A stretch of DNA of 64,000 nt from Streptomyces sp. Isolate_45 (GTDB taxonomy: Bacteria > Actinomycetota > Actinomycetes > Streptomycetales > Streptomycetaceae): contig NZ_JANFAK020000001.1 of assembly GCF_024721315.2 (NCBI RefSeq), positions 62,001 through 126,000 on the forward strand, read 5' to 3'. This document shows, piece by piece, positions 43,870 through 52,427 of this stretch. The notes beneath the pieces were generated by a model. It worked only from the letters and a program-made list of their open reading frames with translations, had not been told where the DNA came from and made no database searches. Position 1 is the first letter of the stretch. Each line of letters begins with the position of its first letter. The translations under genes were made by a program, and so were the position numbers.

Positions 43870-45104
43870 GGAAGGACCTCCGGGGCAGGGATGACTGGTT
43901 CTGGTTCGGGCAGGGGTCGGGCGGGTGCTGCGGCCGGCGCGGGGGCCGGCGCGGGTGCCTCGGGGAGTCGCAGGGTGAACGTGGAGCCCTGGCCCTCCGA
44001 GCTCCATACCGACACCTCCCCGCCGTGCGAGGCCGCCACGTGCTTCACGATCGCGAGGCCGAGGCCGGTTCCTCCCGTGGCACGGGAGCGGGCCGGGTCC
44101 ACGCGGTAGAAGCGCTCGAAGACGCGCTCGCGGTCCTTCTCCGGGATGCCGATGCCCTGGTCGGTCACGGCTATCTCGATCAAGTCTCCACCCGGCGCGG
44201 TCACCCGGCGCGCGGCGATGCCGACGCGGGTGCGGGCCGGACTGTAGTTGACGGCGTTCTCCACCAGGTTGCCGAGGGCGGCCGCCAGCTGCCCCCGGTG
44301 TCCCCATACCCGCAGGTCGGCGGTGCCGCCGGCGGCCATGGTGATCTGCTTGGAGGTGGCCGTGTGGCGGCAGCGGTCGATGGCCTCGGCCACCAGCGTG
44401 TCCACGCGTACGGGCTCGGCGTCCTCCAGTGCCTCGTCGTTCTGCACCCGGGAGAGGTCGATCAGTTCCTGTACGAGGTTGATCAGGCGGGCCGACTCGA
44501 TCTGCATGCGGCCCGCGAAGCGGCTGACCGCCTCAGGGTCGTCGGAGGCGTCCATGACCGCTTCCGACAGCAGGGAGATGGCTCCCACGGGGGTCTTCAG
44601 CTCGTGCGACACGTTCGCGACGAAGTCACGGCGCACCGCCTCGATGCGGCGGGCCTCCGTGAGGTCCTCGACGAGCAGCAGCACGAGCCGGGAGCCCAGC
44701 GGGGCGACGCGCGCCGAGACCGCGAGGGCCTCGCCGCGGCCGGTGCCGCGCCTCGGGAGGTCGAGTTCGATCTGGCGTATCTCTCCGTCCCTGCGGGTGT
44801 CGCGGGCCATGTGGAGCATCGGTTCCACGGCGAGCTTCCCGCCGCGGACCAGTCCGAGGGCGTACGCCGCCGAGCTGGCCTTGACCACCGCGTCGCCCTC
44901 GTCGAGGACGACGGCGGAGGAGCGGAGCACGGAGAGGACCGTGTCCACGCCGGGCGGGAGGACCGCGTTGATGTCGGGGCGCATGGAGCTCCGGGTGGGG
45001 CGGGCCTGGTCGCGCTCGCTCCAGCGGAACGCCAGCATCGCGATCACACCGGTGCAAAGACCGGCGATCGCTGCAGCTGCGGCGACCGCCGCGTTCACGT
45101 CCAT
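43866..45104 (-). CDS. phoR: Phosphate sensor histidine kinase PhoR
   Basis: 412 residues. One short N-terminal membrane helix (AAVAAAAAIAGLCTGVIAML), then a PAS-like segment (SAVVLDEGDAVVKASSAAYA), HisKA with VANVSHELKTPVGAISLLSE (phospho-His near 170), and HATPase boxes NLVENAVNYS, VTDQGIGIPEKDRERVFERF, GTGLGLAIVKHVA. The Ala/Pro-rich tail is typical of Streptomyces PhoR. It is the first gene of phoR-phoP on the reverse strand and divergent from phoU. Confidence 0.94.
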   Translation of the reverse strand: MDVNAAVAAAAAIAGLCTGVIAMLAFRWSERDQARPTRSSMRPDINAVLPPGVDTVLSVLRSSAVVLDEGDAVVKASSAAYALGLVRGGKLAVEPMLHMARDTRRDGEIRQIELDLPRRGTGRGEALAVSARVAPLGSRLVLLLVEDLTEARRIEAVRRDFVANVSHELKTPVGAISLLSEAVMDASDDPEAVSRFAGRMQIESARLINLVQELIDLSRVQNDEALEDAEPVRVDTLVAEAIDRCRHTATSKQITMAAGGTADLRVWGHRGQLAAALGNLVENAVNYSPARTRVGIAARRVTAPGGDLIEIAVTDQGIGIPEKDRERVFERFYRVDPARSRATGGTGLGLAIVKHVAASHGGEVSVWSSEGQGSTFTLRLPEAPAPAPAPAAAPARPLPEPEPVIPAPEVLP

Positions 45105-45177
45105 GCATCCAGGTTAAGCAGGCACGACGGCACTTCCACAGCCGTTCGGGTGGCACCTCGAACACTCGTCGCCCAGA

Positions 45178-45210
45178 GTTCACCCTGGCGACGGGGTTGA
45201 TTCACTTGTG
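45178..45210 (+). promoter_or_regulatory. PHO-box-like direct repeats between phoR and phoU
   Basis: GTTCACCCTGG (45178-45188) is a near-ideal 11-bp PhoP direct-repeat unit; CGACGGGGTTG follows and then ATTCACTTGTG (45200-45210), in phase at 22 bp. It lies about 95-125 bp before phoU. PhoP binding here is known for Streptomyces in general and inferred for this site. Confidence 0.62.
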
Positions 45211-45301
45211 ATGCCGGAGTCGGACGCGTTCAGGGCCGAACGTGTCAACGTGGGGCAAGAAGCCACGCAGCAGTAGGCGAGTCGGCGAGAGAGGGACACC
45301 A

Positions 45302-45979
45302 ATGCGGGACGCGTACCACGAGGAACTGGACTCGATCGGAGAAAGCCTGGTCGAGATGGCCCGGCTCGTCGGTTCCGCGATCGGGCGGGCCACCACCTCC
45401 ATGCTCGACGCCGACCTGAAGCTCGCGGAGAGCGTCATCGCCGCCGACCAGAAGGTGGACGACCTCCAGCACGACCTGGAGGCCCGCGCGATCGCGCTGC
45501 TGGCCCGCCAGCAGCCGGTCGCCACGGACCTGCGCATCGTCGTCACGTCGCTGCGGATGAGCGCCGACCTGGAGCGCTCCGGCGACCTCGCCCAGCACGT
45601 GGCGAAGCTGGCGCGACTGCGCTTCCCGGACCGCGCCGTGCCGCGGGACCTGCACGCCACCATCCTGGAGATGGGGCAGCTGGCGCAGCGGCTGATGGCG
45701 AAGGCGGCCGAGGTCATCATCACGAAGGACGTCGACCTGGCGCTCCAGCTGGAGCAGGACGACGACGAGATGGACCAGCTGCACCGCACGCTGTTCCAGC
45801 ACCTGATGGACGACCGCTGGAAGCACGGCATCGAGACGGCGGTCGACGTGACGCTGCTGGGCCGCTACTACGAGCGGTTCGCGGACCACGCGGTGTCGGT
45901 CGCGAAGCGCGTGGTCTACCTGGTGACGGGCGAGCACGCGGACGAGCTGCAGCAGCCGACGCAGGTCGACGGGGTCTGA
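45302..45979 (+). CDS. phoU: Phosphate signalling complex protein PhoU
   Basis: 225 residues from ATG 45302 (MRDAYHEELDSIGESLVEMA). Two repeated three-helix PhoU bundles with the metal-binding pattern ERSGDLAQH (first half) and YYERFADHAVSVAKR (second half). PhoU links the Pst phosphate transporter with PhoR and holds the kinase silent when phosphate is ample. Divergent from phoR with PHO-box-like repeats between. Confidence 0.95.
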   Translation: MRDAYHEELDSIGESLVEMARLVGSAIGRATTSMLDADLKLAESVIAADQKVDDLQHDLEARAIALLARQQPVATDLRIVVTSLRMSADLERSGDLAQHVAKLARLRFPDRAVPRDLHATILEMGQLAQRLMAKAAEVIITKDVDLALQLEQDDDEMDQLHRTLFQHLMDDRWKHGIETAVDVTLLGRYYERFADHAVSVAKRVVYLVTGEHADELQQPTQVDGV

Positions 45980-46203
45980 CAACGGGGCGGCGGGGGCCGG
46001 GACTTCGGTCGCGGGTTCTGTCGCGGAGCCGGTCGCGGGTTCGGCGGGCACCGTCGCGGGTTCGGCGGCGCGGTCGTTCGAACCCCGTGTGCGGCGGCTC
46101 GCCCCAATGCGCCGTTGACGCGCCGGTGTGGCTGGGCATGAATGAGGCGAAGGCAACCGCGTACCCGTACGACCTGCCGTGCGTGCCCCCACGAGGAGGA
46201 TCC

Positions 46204-46353
46204 ATGCCCGATTCCCCCGTCCCCATCACCCCGGAACAGGAGCAGCCGCAGCGGCCCGAGCCGCTGCGCCTGCCCCTGCTCGCGGCCTGCGGCTGCGGAT
46301 CGGGCTGCGGCTGCGGCTGCCAGTCCGGTGCCCCCTGCCAGTGCGGCGGCTGA
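46204..46353 (+). CDS. Tiny cysteine-rich protein
   Basis: 49 residues with a superb ribosome site (GAGGAGG, five bases before ATG 46204). The first 28 residues are Pro/Glu/Gln-rich with a short hydrophobic patch (LRLPLLAA); the last 21 hold seven Cys in a C-x-C rhythm (CGCGSGCGCGC, then CQCGG). The cysteines could bind zinc or copper as in a metallothionein, or be modified. A strong terminator follows at once. I do not recognise a named family. It comes 224 bp after phoU; that gap shows three copies of GTCGCGGGTTC and no gene. Confidence 0.72.
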   Translation: MPDSPVPITPEQEQPQRPEPLRLPLLAACGCGSGCGCGCQSGAPCQCGG

Positions 46354-46368
46354 ACCCGGCCGTTCCGG

Positions 46369-46403
46369 AAGGGCCCCTTCCCGTGTCCCGGGGAGGGGCC
46401 CTT
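46369..46403 (+). terminator. Terminator after the Cys-rich gene
   Basis: AAGGGCCCCT (46369-46378) pairs perfectly with AGGGGCCCTT (46394-46403); further pairs close the loop. Confidence 0.85.
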
Positions 46404-46472
46404 CGCCTTGCCGCCGCCGGGTCCTGCCGGAGGTTCGATCGCCCGTGACGGGGTTCAGCCGCCGCTACGGGT

Positions 46473-46946
46473 TCAGTCGCCGGTGTTGGTCGCCCAGACC
46501 GGCCGACCGCCTCCGTCGTAGACGACGACGTTGCCGTCGTCCTGGACGGCCAGGTAGCGGCCCCTCCTCCAGGTCCCGGCCGCCCAGACGGGGTTGCCGG
46601 ACCGGTCGTAGACGACGAAGTTGCCGTCCTCCTGCATGACGGCGGTCTCGGCCTTGGGCCACACGTCGGGGGCCTGCCAGACGGGGTTGCCGTCCTTGTA
46701 GAGGACGAAGTTCCCGTCGCCCTGCACGCGCAGGACGGTCCGGCCGTTGCCGGAGGTCCACGCCTGGTTCTTGCGGAGGGTGGCGGGGGCGTGGAAGTGG
46801 GCGTCGCTGCGCGCGACACCGGGCCCGGCGGGGGCGGCGAGGGCGGCAGGGGCCGCGGGGGCGGCGTCGGCCGGTACGGAGGCCATGACGGGTAGCAGGG
46901 CGAGGGCGAGCGCGGGCAGACCGCGCCGCACGAAGTTCTTGATCAT
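46473..46946 (-). CDS. Secreted bulb-type (B-) lectin domain protein
   Basis: 157 residues: signal peptide (about 1-29, cut at ADA-AP), then a single B-lectin domain with three mannose-site-like repeats, VQGDGNFVLY, MQEDGNFVVY and VQDDGNVVVY, i.e. the Q-x-D-x-N-x-V-x-Y pattern (first position shifted in two). Repeats are linked by G(N/R)PVW blocks. Expected to bind mannose-type glycans outside the cell. Alone in its unit, between convergent neighbours. Confidence 0.88.
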   Translation of the reverse strand: MIKNFVRRGLPALALALLPVMASVPADAAPAAPAALAAPAGPGVARSDAHFHAPATLRKNQAWTSGNGRTVLRVQGDGNFVLYKDGNPVWQAPDVWPKAETAVMQEDGNFVVYDRSGNPVWAAGTWRRGRYLAVQDDGNVVVYDGGGRPVWATNTGD

Positions 46947-47041
46947 GACCGAGGTTGTAGCCGCGCACCGAGCCCCCGGCCCAGCGCAGAAACGAATCGA
47001 TCACCCGTACGGCCGATCAACTTCAACGCCGAAACGGCACT

Positions 47042-47311
47042 TCACGCGGGCCCGAGCCTTGCGGCCTCCGGCACGGTGGCCTCGTAGAGGGCCAGGATCC
47101 TCTCCTTGCCGTCCTTCAGCGCGAACGTCACCCCTCCGTCCCCGGGATGGGGACGTCGGTGATCGAACCCACCGGGAAGGATGTCGACCGGAACGCTCTC
47201 CGGGAAGGCCGCGCAGTAGGTCACGTACCGGTCGGCCGTGGTTCGGGAGTCGGGATCGCGGCGCCGCCGCAGGTGCTCGCAGGCATCACACACCACGGGC
47301 CTTCGGCGCAT
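47042..47311 (-). CDS. Small conserved hypothetical protein
   Basis: 89 residues from ATG 47311, chosen because AAGGAG lies eight bases before it. VVCDACEHL gives a C-x2-C pair, with another Cys in YVTYCAAFPESVPVDILPGG; this suggests a small zinc-binding protein. The 5' end overlaps the 3' end of the membrane-protein gene by 26 bp, so they are probably co-expressed. Function unknown. Confidence 0.72.
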   Translation of the reverse strand: MRRRPVVCDACEHLRRRRDPDSRTTADRYVTYCAAFPESVPVDILPGGFDHRRPHPGDGGVTFALKDGKERILALYEATVPEAARLGPA

Positions 47312-47777
47312 GCGGGTCACTCCTTCTCGTTCTTGAGGCGGCGACCGCGGCGACGGTCCAGGCCGCCACCCACACGCCGCCGACCAGCAGCGCCGCGAGC
47401 GCGGTGGGCAGGTGGGGAGGGCGTGCCCCCAGCGCCGGTGCCAGGCCCGCCGCGCGGGCGCCGAAGCCGAGAACGCCCGCTCCGACCATCGCGATTCCCG
47501 CCCAGGAGACGATGAGCGCCGGCCATCGGACGAGCCGGGTACGGGGCAGGCGGAGCAGGAGCAGCGCGACGACGGCCATCAGCAGGCCGAGGGCCGCGTT
47601 GGCCAGCTGGGCGGTGCCGACGTCGGCGACGCCGGCGTAGGCCGCGGTCGGCGCGGGAAAGCCCGGCATTCCCAACTCGCCCTTCCTCGCAAGGTCCACC
47701 TTGCTGACGGTGTAGGCGAGGGCGCCGAGGCACGCGGTGAGGCCGGCGGCCACCTGCTTCTTGCGGGATCGGGTCAT
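47286..47777 (-). CDS. Four-helix membrane protein of unknown function
   Basis: 163 residues from ATG 47777 (MTRSRKKQVAAGLTACLGAL). Hydrophobic segments at about 8-25, 55-75 (NAALGLLMAVVALLLLRL), 85-105 (LIVSWAGIAMVGAGVLGFGA) and 125-148 (LPTALAALLVGGVWVAAWTV) suggest four membrane helices. It resembles DUF3995-like membrane proteins only in general shape. It precedes and overlaps the small Cys protein. Confidence 0.78.
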   Translation of the reverse strand: MTRSRKKQVAAGLTACLGALAYTVSKVDLARKGELGMPGFPAPTAAYAGVADVGTAQLANAALGLLMAVVALLLLRLPRTRLVRWPALIVSWAGIAMVGAGVLGFGARAAGLAPALGARPPHLPTALAALLVGGVWVAAWTVAAVAASRTRRSDPHAPKARGV

Positions 47778-47878
47778 GAACCCATCCTGCGGCGACCGGC
47801 GACCGCCCCACATCGTGCGCTCGGACCGCCCCCCTCCCCCGCCCGGGGGAGGCGCACCGGTACCCGGGAACGCGAAAA

Positions 47879-47916
47879 CGCCTCCCGCCCCGCGCCGTAC
47901 GCGCGGGTGGGAGGCG
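47879..47916 (-). terminator. Intrinsic terminator after gpmA
   Basis: CGCCTCCC (47879-47886) pairs with GGGAGGCG (47909-47916); on the reverse strand it is followed by TTTT, just 13 bp after the gpmA stop. Confidence 0.82.
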
Positions 47917-47928
47917 TGATCGCGACGA

Positions 47929-48690
47929 TTACTTCTTCTTGCCCTGGTTCTTGACGGCCTCGATGGCGGCCGCGGCGGCGTCCGGGTCGAGGTAGGTGCC
48001 GCCCGGGTTCAGGGGCTTGAACGCGGCGTCCAGTTCGTAGGCCAGCGGGATGCCGGTCGGGATGTTCAGGCCGGCGATGGCCTCGTCGGAGATCCCGTCC
48101 AGGTGCTTGACCAGGGCGCGGAGGCTGTTGCCGTGGGCGGCGACCAGGACGGTGCGGCCGGCGAGGAGGTCCGGGACGATGCCGTCGTACCAGTACGGCA
48201 GCATCCGGACGACGACGTCCTTGAGGCACTCGGTGCGCGGGCGCAGCTCCGGCGGGATCGTCGCGTAGCGCGGGTCGCCGGACTGGGAGAACTCCGTGCC
48301 GTCCTCGAGGGCCGGCGGCGGGGTGTCGTACGAGCGGCGCCACAGCATGAACTGCTCCTCGCCGAACTCGGCGAGGGTCTGGGCCTTGTCCTTGCCCTGG
48401 AGGGCGCCGTAGTGGCGCTCGTTCAGGCGCCAGGAGCGGTGCACCGGGATCCAGTGGCGGTCGGCGGCCTCCAGCGCGAGCTGGGAGGTGCGGATCGCGC
48501 GCTTCTGGAGCGAGGTGTGCACCACGTCGGGGAGCAGGCCGGCGTCCTTGAGCAGCTCACCGCCGCGGACCGCCTCCTTCTCGCCCTTTTCGTTGAGATT
48601 GACGTCCACCCAGCCGGTGAACAGGTTCTTCGCGTTCCACTCGCTCTCGCCGTGACGGAGCAGGATCAGCTTGTACGGTGCGTCGGCCAT
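47929..48690 (-). CDS. gpmA: 2,3-bisphosphoglycerate-dependent phosphoglycerate mutase
   Basis: 253 residues from ATG 48690 ([20 protein letters not shown]). Phospho-His in LRHGESEWN (His12), substrate arginines in [34 protein letters not shown], and the second active His in [16 protein letters not shown]. Glycolytic interconversion of 3- and 2-phosphoglycerate. Frame is open to 48819, but the extra residues are not family-like. Confidence 0.96.
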   Translation of the reverse strand: MADAPYKLILLRHGESEWNAKNLFTGWVDVNLNEKGEKEAVRGGELLKDAGLLPDVVHTSLQKRAIRTSQLALEAADRHWIPVHRSWRLNERHYGALQGKDKAQTLAEFGEEQFMLWRRSYDTPPPALEDGTEFSQSGDPRYATIPPELRPRTECLKDVVVRMLPYWYDGIVPDLLAGRTVLVAAHGNSLRALVKHLDGISDEAIAGLNIPTGIPLAYELDAAFKPLNPGGTYLDPDAAAAAIEAVKNQGKKK

Positions 48691-48843
48691 GCGTACGAGC
48701 CTAATGGACTCCCCGGGGCACTCGCGCGCGGCGTGGACGGCCTTCGATTGACGGATGGTGACAATCGAGTGGCCGTCGAAGGATCTTGGATCGTAATGTG
48801 CCGAGACCGATAGAGCCACTTACGCGTCCCCGGGGGGATCCTT

Positions 48844-50196
48844 ATGTCCGTTGAGAGCCTGAGACGGGCTGCCCGGGAGAGCGTGTCGGGTCTGCCGAGG
48901 GCGTTCTGGTGGCTGTGGGCGAGCACGCTGGTCAACCGGCTCGGGGCCTTCGTCGCCACTTTCATGACCTTGTACCTGACCTTGGACAGGGGCTACTCGG
49001 CCACGTTCGCGGGGCTCGTGGTCGCCTTGCACGGGCTCGGCGGGGTGGTCTCGTCGCTGGTGGCGGGGGTGATGACCGACCGGCTGGGTCGGCGTCCGAC
49101 GCTGCTGGTGGCGCAGGCGTCCACGGCGTTCTCGGTGGCGCTGCTGGGGTTCATGGAGCATCCGGCGGCGATCGCGGCGGTGGCCCTGCTGGTCGGGATG
49201 ACGTCGAACGCCTCGCGGCCGGCGGTGTCGGCGATGATGGCGGACATCGTCCGGCCCGAGGACCGGGTACGGGCCTTCGCGCTGAACTACTGGGCGATCA
49301 ACCTCGGCTTCGGGATCAGCGCGGCGGTGGCCGGTCTGGTGGCGGAGTACAGCTACCTGGCGGGTTTCCTGGGCGAGGCGGCCCTGACGCTGGTGTGCGC
49401 GGTGCTGGTCTACGTGAAGCTGCCGGAGTCGCGGCCGGAGCGGAGCGCCGTCGGGCAGGGGTTCGCCGCCGAGCCGGAGGTCGGCATGGGGACGGTGCTG
49501 CGGGACCGCCGGTTCATGGGGGTCGTCGGGCTGTCCTTCGTCATTTCGCTGATCTTCACCCAGGGCTCGGTGGGGCTGCCCGCGGCGATGGGTGCGGCCG
49601 GGTTCTCGCCGGCCGAGTACGGCCTGGTCATCGCGGCCAACGGACTACTGATCGTGGTGCTCCAGATCCCGGTGACGCGGTTCATCGAACACCGGGACCC
49701 GCGCAAGCTGTTGGTGGCCTCGGCGCTGCTGGCCGGGTACGGGTTCGCGATGACGGCCTTCGCGGGGCCGCTGTGGGCGTACGCGCTGACGGTGTGCGTG
49801 TGGACGCTGGCGGAGATCGTGAACTCGCCGACCCAGATGGGGCTCGTCGTCCGGCTGTCGCCGGTGCACGGGCGGGGGCGCTACCAGGGGATGTACACGA
49901 TGTCCTGGGCGGTGGCCTCGCTGGTGGCCCCGCTCATGGCCGGGATCGTCCTGGACCGGCTGGGCGCGGACTGGCTGTGGGCGACCACCGGGGTGCTGGG
50001 TACGGTCGCGGCGCTGGGGTACTGGCTGCTGATGCGGAACCTGCCGGAGGACGCCGGGTCCGGCGGGAAGGGCGAGCGGGCCGAGCGGGCCGAGCGGGCT
50101 GTCGGCGGGAAGGGCGAGCAGGCGGTCGCGGTCGAGGCGGTCGCCGTCGTGGGCGCGGGTGACGCGAGGTCGGTCGCGGCGGCGCCGGCGGCATAG
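48844..50196 (+). CDS. Major facilitator superfamily transporter
   Basis: 450 residues. Twelve hydrophobic segments are readable; the MFS loop-2 motif appears as GVMTDRLGRRPTLL after helix 2. Starts FWWLWASTLVNRLGAFVATF and ends with an Ala/Glu/Arg-rich cytosolic tail after the last helix (TVAALGYWLLMRNL). Drug or metabolite export is the usual role of this type, but the substrate cannot be read. Divergent from gpmA. Confidence 0.9.
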   Translation: MSVESLRRAARESVSGLPRAFWWLWASTLVNRLGAFVATFMTLYLTLDRGYSATFAGLVVALHGLGGVVSSLVAGVMTDRLGRRPTLLVAQASTAFSVALLGFMEHPAAIAAVALLVGMTSNASRPAVSAMMADIVRPEDRVRAFALNYWAINLGFGISAAVAGLVAEYSYLAGFLGEAALTLVCAVLVYVKLPESRPERSAVGQGFAAEPEVGMGTVLRDRRFMGVVGLSFVISLIFTQGSVGLPAAMGAAGFSPAEYGLVIAANGLLIVVLQIPVTRFIEHRDPRKLLVASALLAGYGFAMTAFAGPLWAYALTVCVWTLAEIVNSPTQMGLVVRLSPVHGRGRYQGMYTMSWAVASLVAPLMAGIVLDRLGADWLWATTGVLGTVAALGYWLLMRNLPEDAGSGGKGERAERAERAVGGKGEQAVAVEAVAVVGAGDARSVAAAPAA

Positions 50197-50266
50197 CCCC
50201 GGCTCCCCACGGGAGCCGGCTCGCGCCGGCGGCGGGCTTCCGGCGGCGTCGGACTTCCGGCGTCAG

Positions 50267-50317
50267 GCGTCAGACGTCCGGCGGCGTCAGACGTCCGGCG
50301 GCGTCAGGCGTCCGGCG
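50267..50317. repeat. Three tandem 17-bp repeats at the 3' end of the YbjN-like gene
   Basis: GCGTCAGACGTCCGGCG at 50267-50283 and 50284-50300, then GCGTCAGGCGTCCGGCG at 50301-50317. The third copy encodes the last residues and the stop codon of the reverse-strand gene; the others lie just beyond. Confidence 0.85.
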
Positions 50318-50834
50318 GCGTCGCGTCGTCAGTCGCCTCTTCGCCCGTGCGGGACGGCCGGGTCAGGTGCTTGAAGGCGTCCAGGTTGCGGGTCGACTCG
50401 CCGCGGGAGACGCGCCACTCGTACTCGCGCCGGATCGCGCCCGCGAAGCCGAGCTCCAGCAGGGTGTTGAAGGCGCCGTCGGCGGCCTCCAGGACGGTGC
50501 CCAGCAGCCGGTCGAGGTCGTCCGGGGTGATGACGGACAGCGGGAGGCGGGCCGTCAGGTAGACGTCGCCGAGCGAATCGACGGCGTAGGCCATCCCGTA
50601 CAGCTTGAGGTTGCGCTCCAGCAGCCAGCGGTGGACGCCGGCCTCGTTCTCGTCCGGGTGACGGATAACGAAGGCGTTGACGGAGAGGGAGTGCTTGCCG
50701 ACGCGCAGGGAGCAGGTGGTGCTCAGCTTGCGCGTACCGGGGAGCTGGACGACGTACGAGCCCGGTTCGGGGCTCTCCCAGCCCAGCTCCGCGCCGGTCA
50801 GGACGCTCTCGATGATCGCGGCGGTGTCAGCCAT
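50304..50834 (-). CDS. YbjN-domain protein
   Basis: 176 residues from ATG 50834. YbjN fold: SYVVQLPGTRKLSTTCSLRV, VNAFVIRHPDENEAGVHRWL, GDVYLTARLPLSVITPDDLD, LLGTVLEAADGAFNTLLELG. Type III secretion chaperone-like; in actinobacteria the gene routinely follows mshA. Its ATG overlaps the mshA stop by eight bases. Function unknown. The Asp/Thr/Glu tail is formed by a short repeat. Confidence 0.88.
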   Translation of the reverse strand: MADTAAIIESVLTGAELGWESPEPGSYVVQLPGTRKLSTTCSLRVGKHSLSVNAFVIRHPDENEAGVHRWLLERNLKLYGMAYAVDSLGDVYLTARLPLSVITPDDLDRLLGTVLEAADGAFNTLLELGFAGAIRREYEWRVSRGESTRNLDAFKHLTRPSRTGEEATDDATPPDA

Positions 50835-52209
50835 GGTGGGAGCGTACGCGACGGCGATGATCATGCATGGCCGCGGTGTAGACGTCGGCGGTTCCGCCGG
50901 CGGCGGTGTCCCAGCCGAAGAACTGCGCGTGCCGCGCGGCCTGCCCGCCCATGCTGTCGGCCAGCCCCGGTTCGTCGACGAAGCGGCGCAGCTCACGGGC
51001 GTAGTCCACCGGGTCGTGGCCGGGTACGAGGATGCCCGTGACCCCGTCGTTGACGGCGACGGGCAGGCCGCCGACCGCGGCGGCGAGGACCGGCGTACCG
51101 GCGGCCTGGGCCTCGATGGCGACGAGCCCGAAGGACTCGTTGTACGACGGCATGACCAGCACGGACGCGGCGCGGAACCAGTCGGCGAGCCGGTCCTGGT
51201 CCACGGGCGGGTGGAAGTGCACGAGGTCGGCGATGCCCAGCTTCGCGGCGAGCTTCTGCAACCCCTCCGGCTTGGCGAGGCCGCTGCCGCTGGGCCCGCC
51301 GACGACGGGGACGAAGAGGCGGCGGCGCAGTGAGGGGTCCTGGCCGACCATCTCGGCGACGGCCCGCAGGAGGATGTCGGGGGCCTTCAGCGGCTGGATG
51401 CGGCCGGCGAAGAGGGGGATCACGGCGTCCTGCGGGAGGCCGAGGCGGGCGCGGGCGGCGGCCCGGCCGTCGGCGACGGTGAACCGGTCGAGGTTGACGC
51501 CGGGGTGGACGACGGCGACCTTGCCGGGGTCGGCCTCGTAGTGGCGCACGAGCTCGTCGGCCTCCTCGGCGGTGTTCGCGATGAGGCGGTCCGCGGCGGA
51601 GACGATCTGGGTCTCGCCGATGACGCGGGCGGCCGGCTCGGGGGTGTCGCCGACGGCGAGCGCCGCGTTCTTGACCTTGGCCATGGTGTGCATTGCGTGG
51701 ACGAGGGGGACGCCCCAGCGTTCGGCGGCGAGCCAGCCGACGTGGCCGGAGAGCCAGTAGTGGGAGTGGACGAGGTCGTAGTAGCCGGGGCGGTGACCGG
51801 CCCAGGCCTGCATGACGCCGTGAGTGAAGGCGCAGAGCTGGGCGGGCAGCTCCTCCTTGGCGAGGCCCTCGTACGGGCCCGCGTCGACGTGCCGGACGAG
51901 GACGCCCGGGGCCAGGTCGACCACGGGCGGCAGGCCGCCGGTGGTGGCCCGGGTGAAGATCTCGACCTCGATGTTGATCGCGGCGAGCCGCTTGGCGAGC
52001 TCGACGATGTAGACGTTCATGCCGCCGGCGTCACCGGTGCCGGGCTGGTGCAGCGGTGAGGTGTGCACGCTGAGCATGGCGACGCGGCGCGGCTTGCGGT
52101 GGTGGCCGACGGCCGGCAGGCGCAGCCGGGGCGTGTCGTGGCGGGTGCTGCGGGCGGCGGCGATGCGTCCGCTGATGCTGCCGCCGAGACGGGACACGTA
52201 CTGGCTCAA
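50827..52209 (-). CDS. mshA: D-inositol-3-phosphate glycosyltransferase MshA (mycothiol)
   Basis: 460 residues from TTG 52209 (LSQYVSRLGG), preceded by GAGAGGAA. GT-B fold, family GT4: RVAMLSVHTSPLHQPGTGDA GGMNVY at the N-terminal sugar-acceptor side, VHSHYWLSGHVGW, GRIQPLKAPDILLRAV for the donor side, and the E-x7-E motif in ESFGLVAIEAQAAGTPVLAA. First committed step of mycothiol synthesis: UDP-GlcNAc plus inositol 3-phosphate. A SigR-like promoter lies about 120-145 bp upstream. Confidence 0.94.
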   Translation of the reverse strand: MSQYVSRLGGSISGRIAAARSTRHDTPRLRLPAVGHHRKPRRVAMLSVHTSPLHQPGTGDAGGMNVYIVELAKRLAAINIEVEIFTRATTGGLPPVVDLAPGVLVRHVDAGPYEGLAKEELPAQLCAFTHGVMQAWAGHRPGYYDLVHSHYWLSGHVGWLAAERWGVPLVHAMHTMAKVKNAALAVGDTPEPAARVIGETQIVSAADRLIANTAEEADELVRHYEADPGKVAVVHPGVNLDRFTVADGRAAARARLGLPQDAVIPLFAGRIQPLKAPDILLRAVAEMVGQDPSLRRRLFVPVVGGPSGSGLAKPEGLQKLAAKLGIADLVHFHPPVDQDRLADWFRAASVLVMPSYNESFGLVAIEAQAAGTPVLAAAVGGLPVAVNDGVTGILVPGHDPVDYARELRRFVDEPGLADSMGGQAARHAQFFGWDTAAGGTADVYTAAMHDHRRRVRSHHG

Positions 52210-52328
52210 GGGAGCAGTTCCTCTCGCTCGGACGACGCGCTGGGACGACGCGCACGGACGGTGGTGGCGGACCGCCCCGCAGGGCGGCATGGCTGCGGGG
52301 GCGCTGTGGGCGCCCCTGCAAGGAGTGC

Positions 52329-52355
52329 AACCCGGACGGGCGTCGCCCGCATTCC
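52329..52355 (-). promoter_or_regulatory. SigR-like promoter upstream of mshA
   Basis: On the reverse strand GGAAT (52355-52351) and GTT (52331-52329) are separated by 19 bp (18 if the -10 is taken as GGTT). This fits the SigR pattern GGAAT-N18/19-GTT. Mycothiol genes are known SigR targets in Streptomyces; this site is a prediction. Confidence 0.6.
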
Positions 52356-52427
52356 GGGGCGGGTGGACTTTCCTTCGCTGTTTGCCGGTTTTTTATCCGA
52401 CGAGCACCCTCCGCTTAGGCTCGGCGC

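Noticed and set aside
46008..46063. Three GTCGCGGGTTC copies after phoU as a regulatory array
   Set aside because: Spacing is irregular (24 and 21 bp) and the phrase is common in such GC-rich DNA; no further support.
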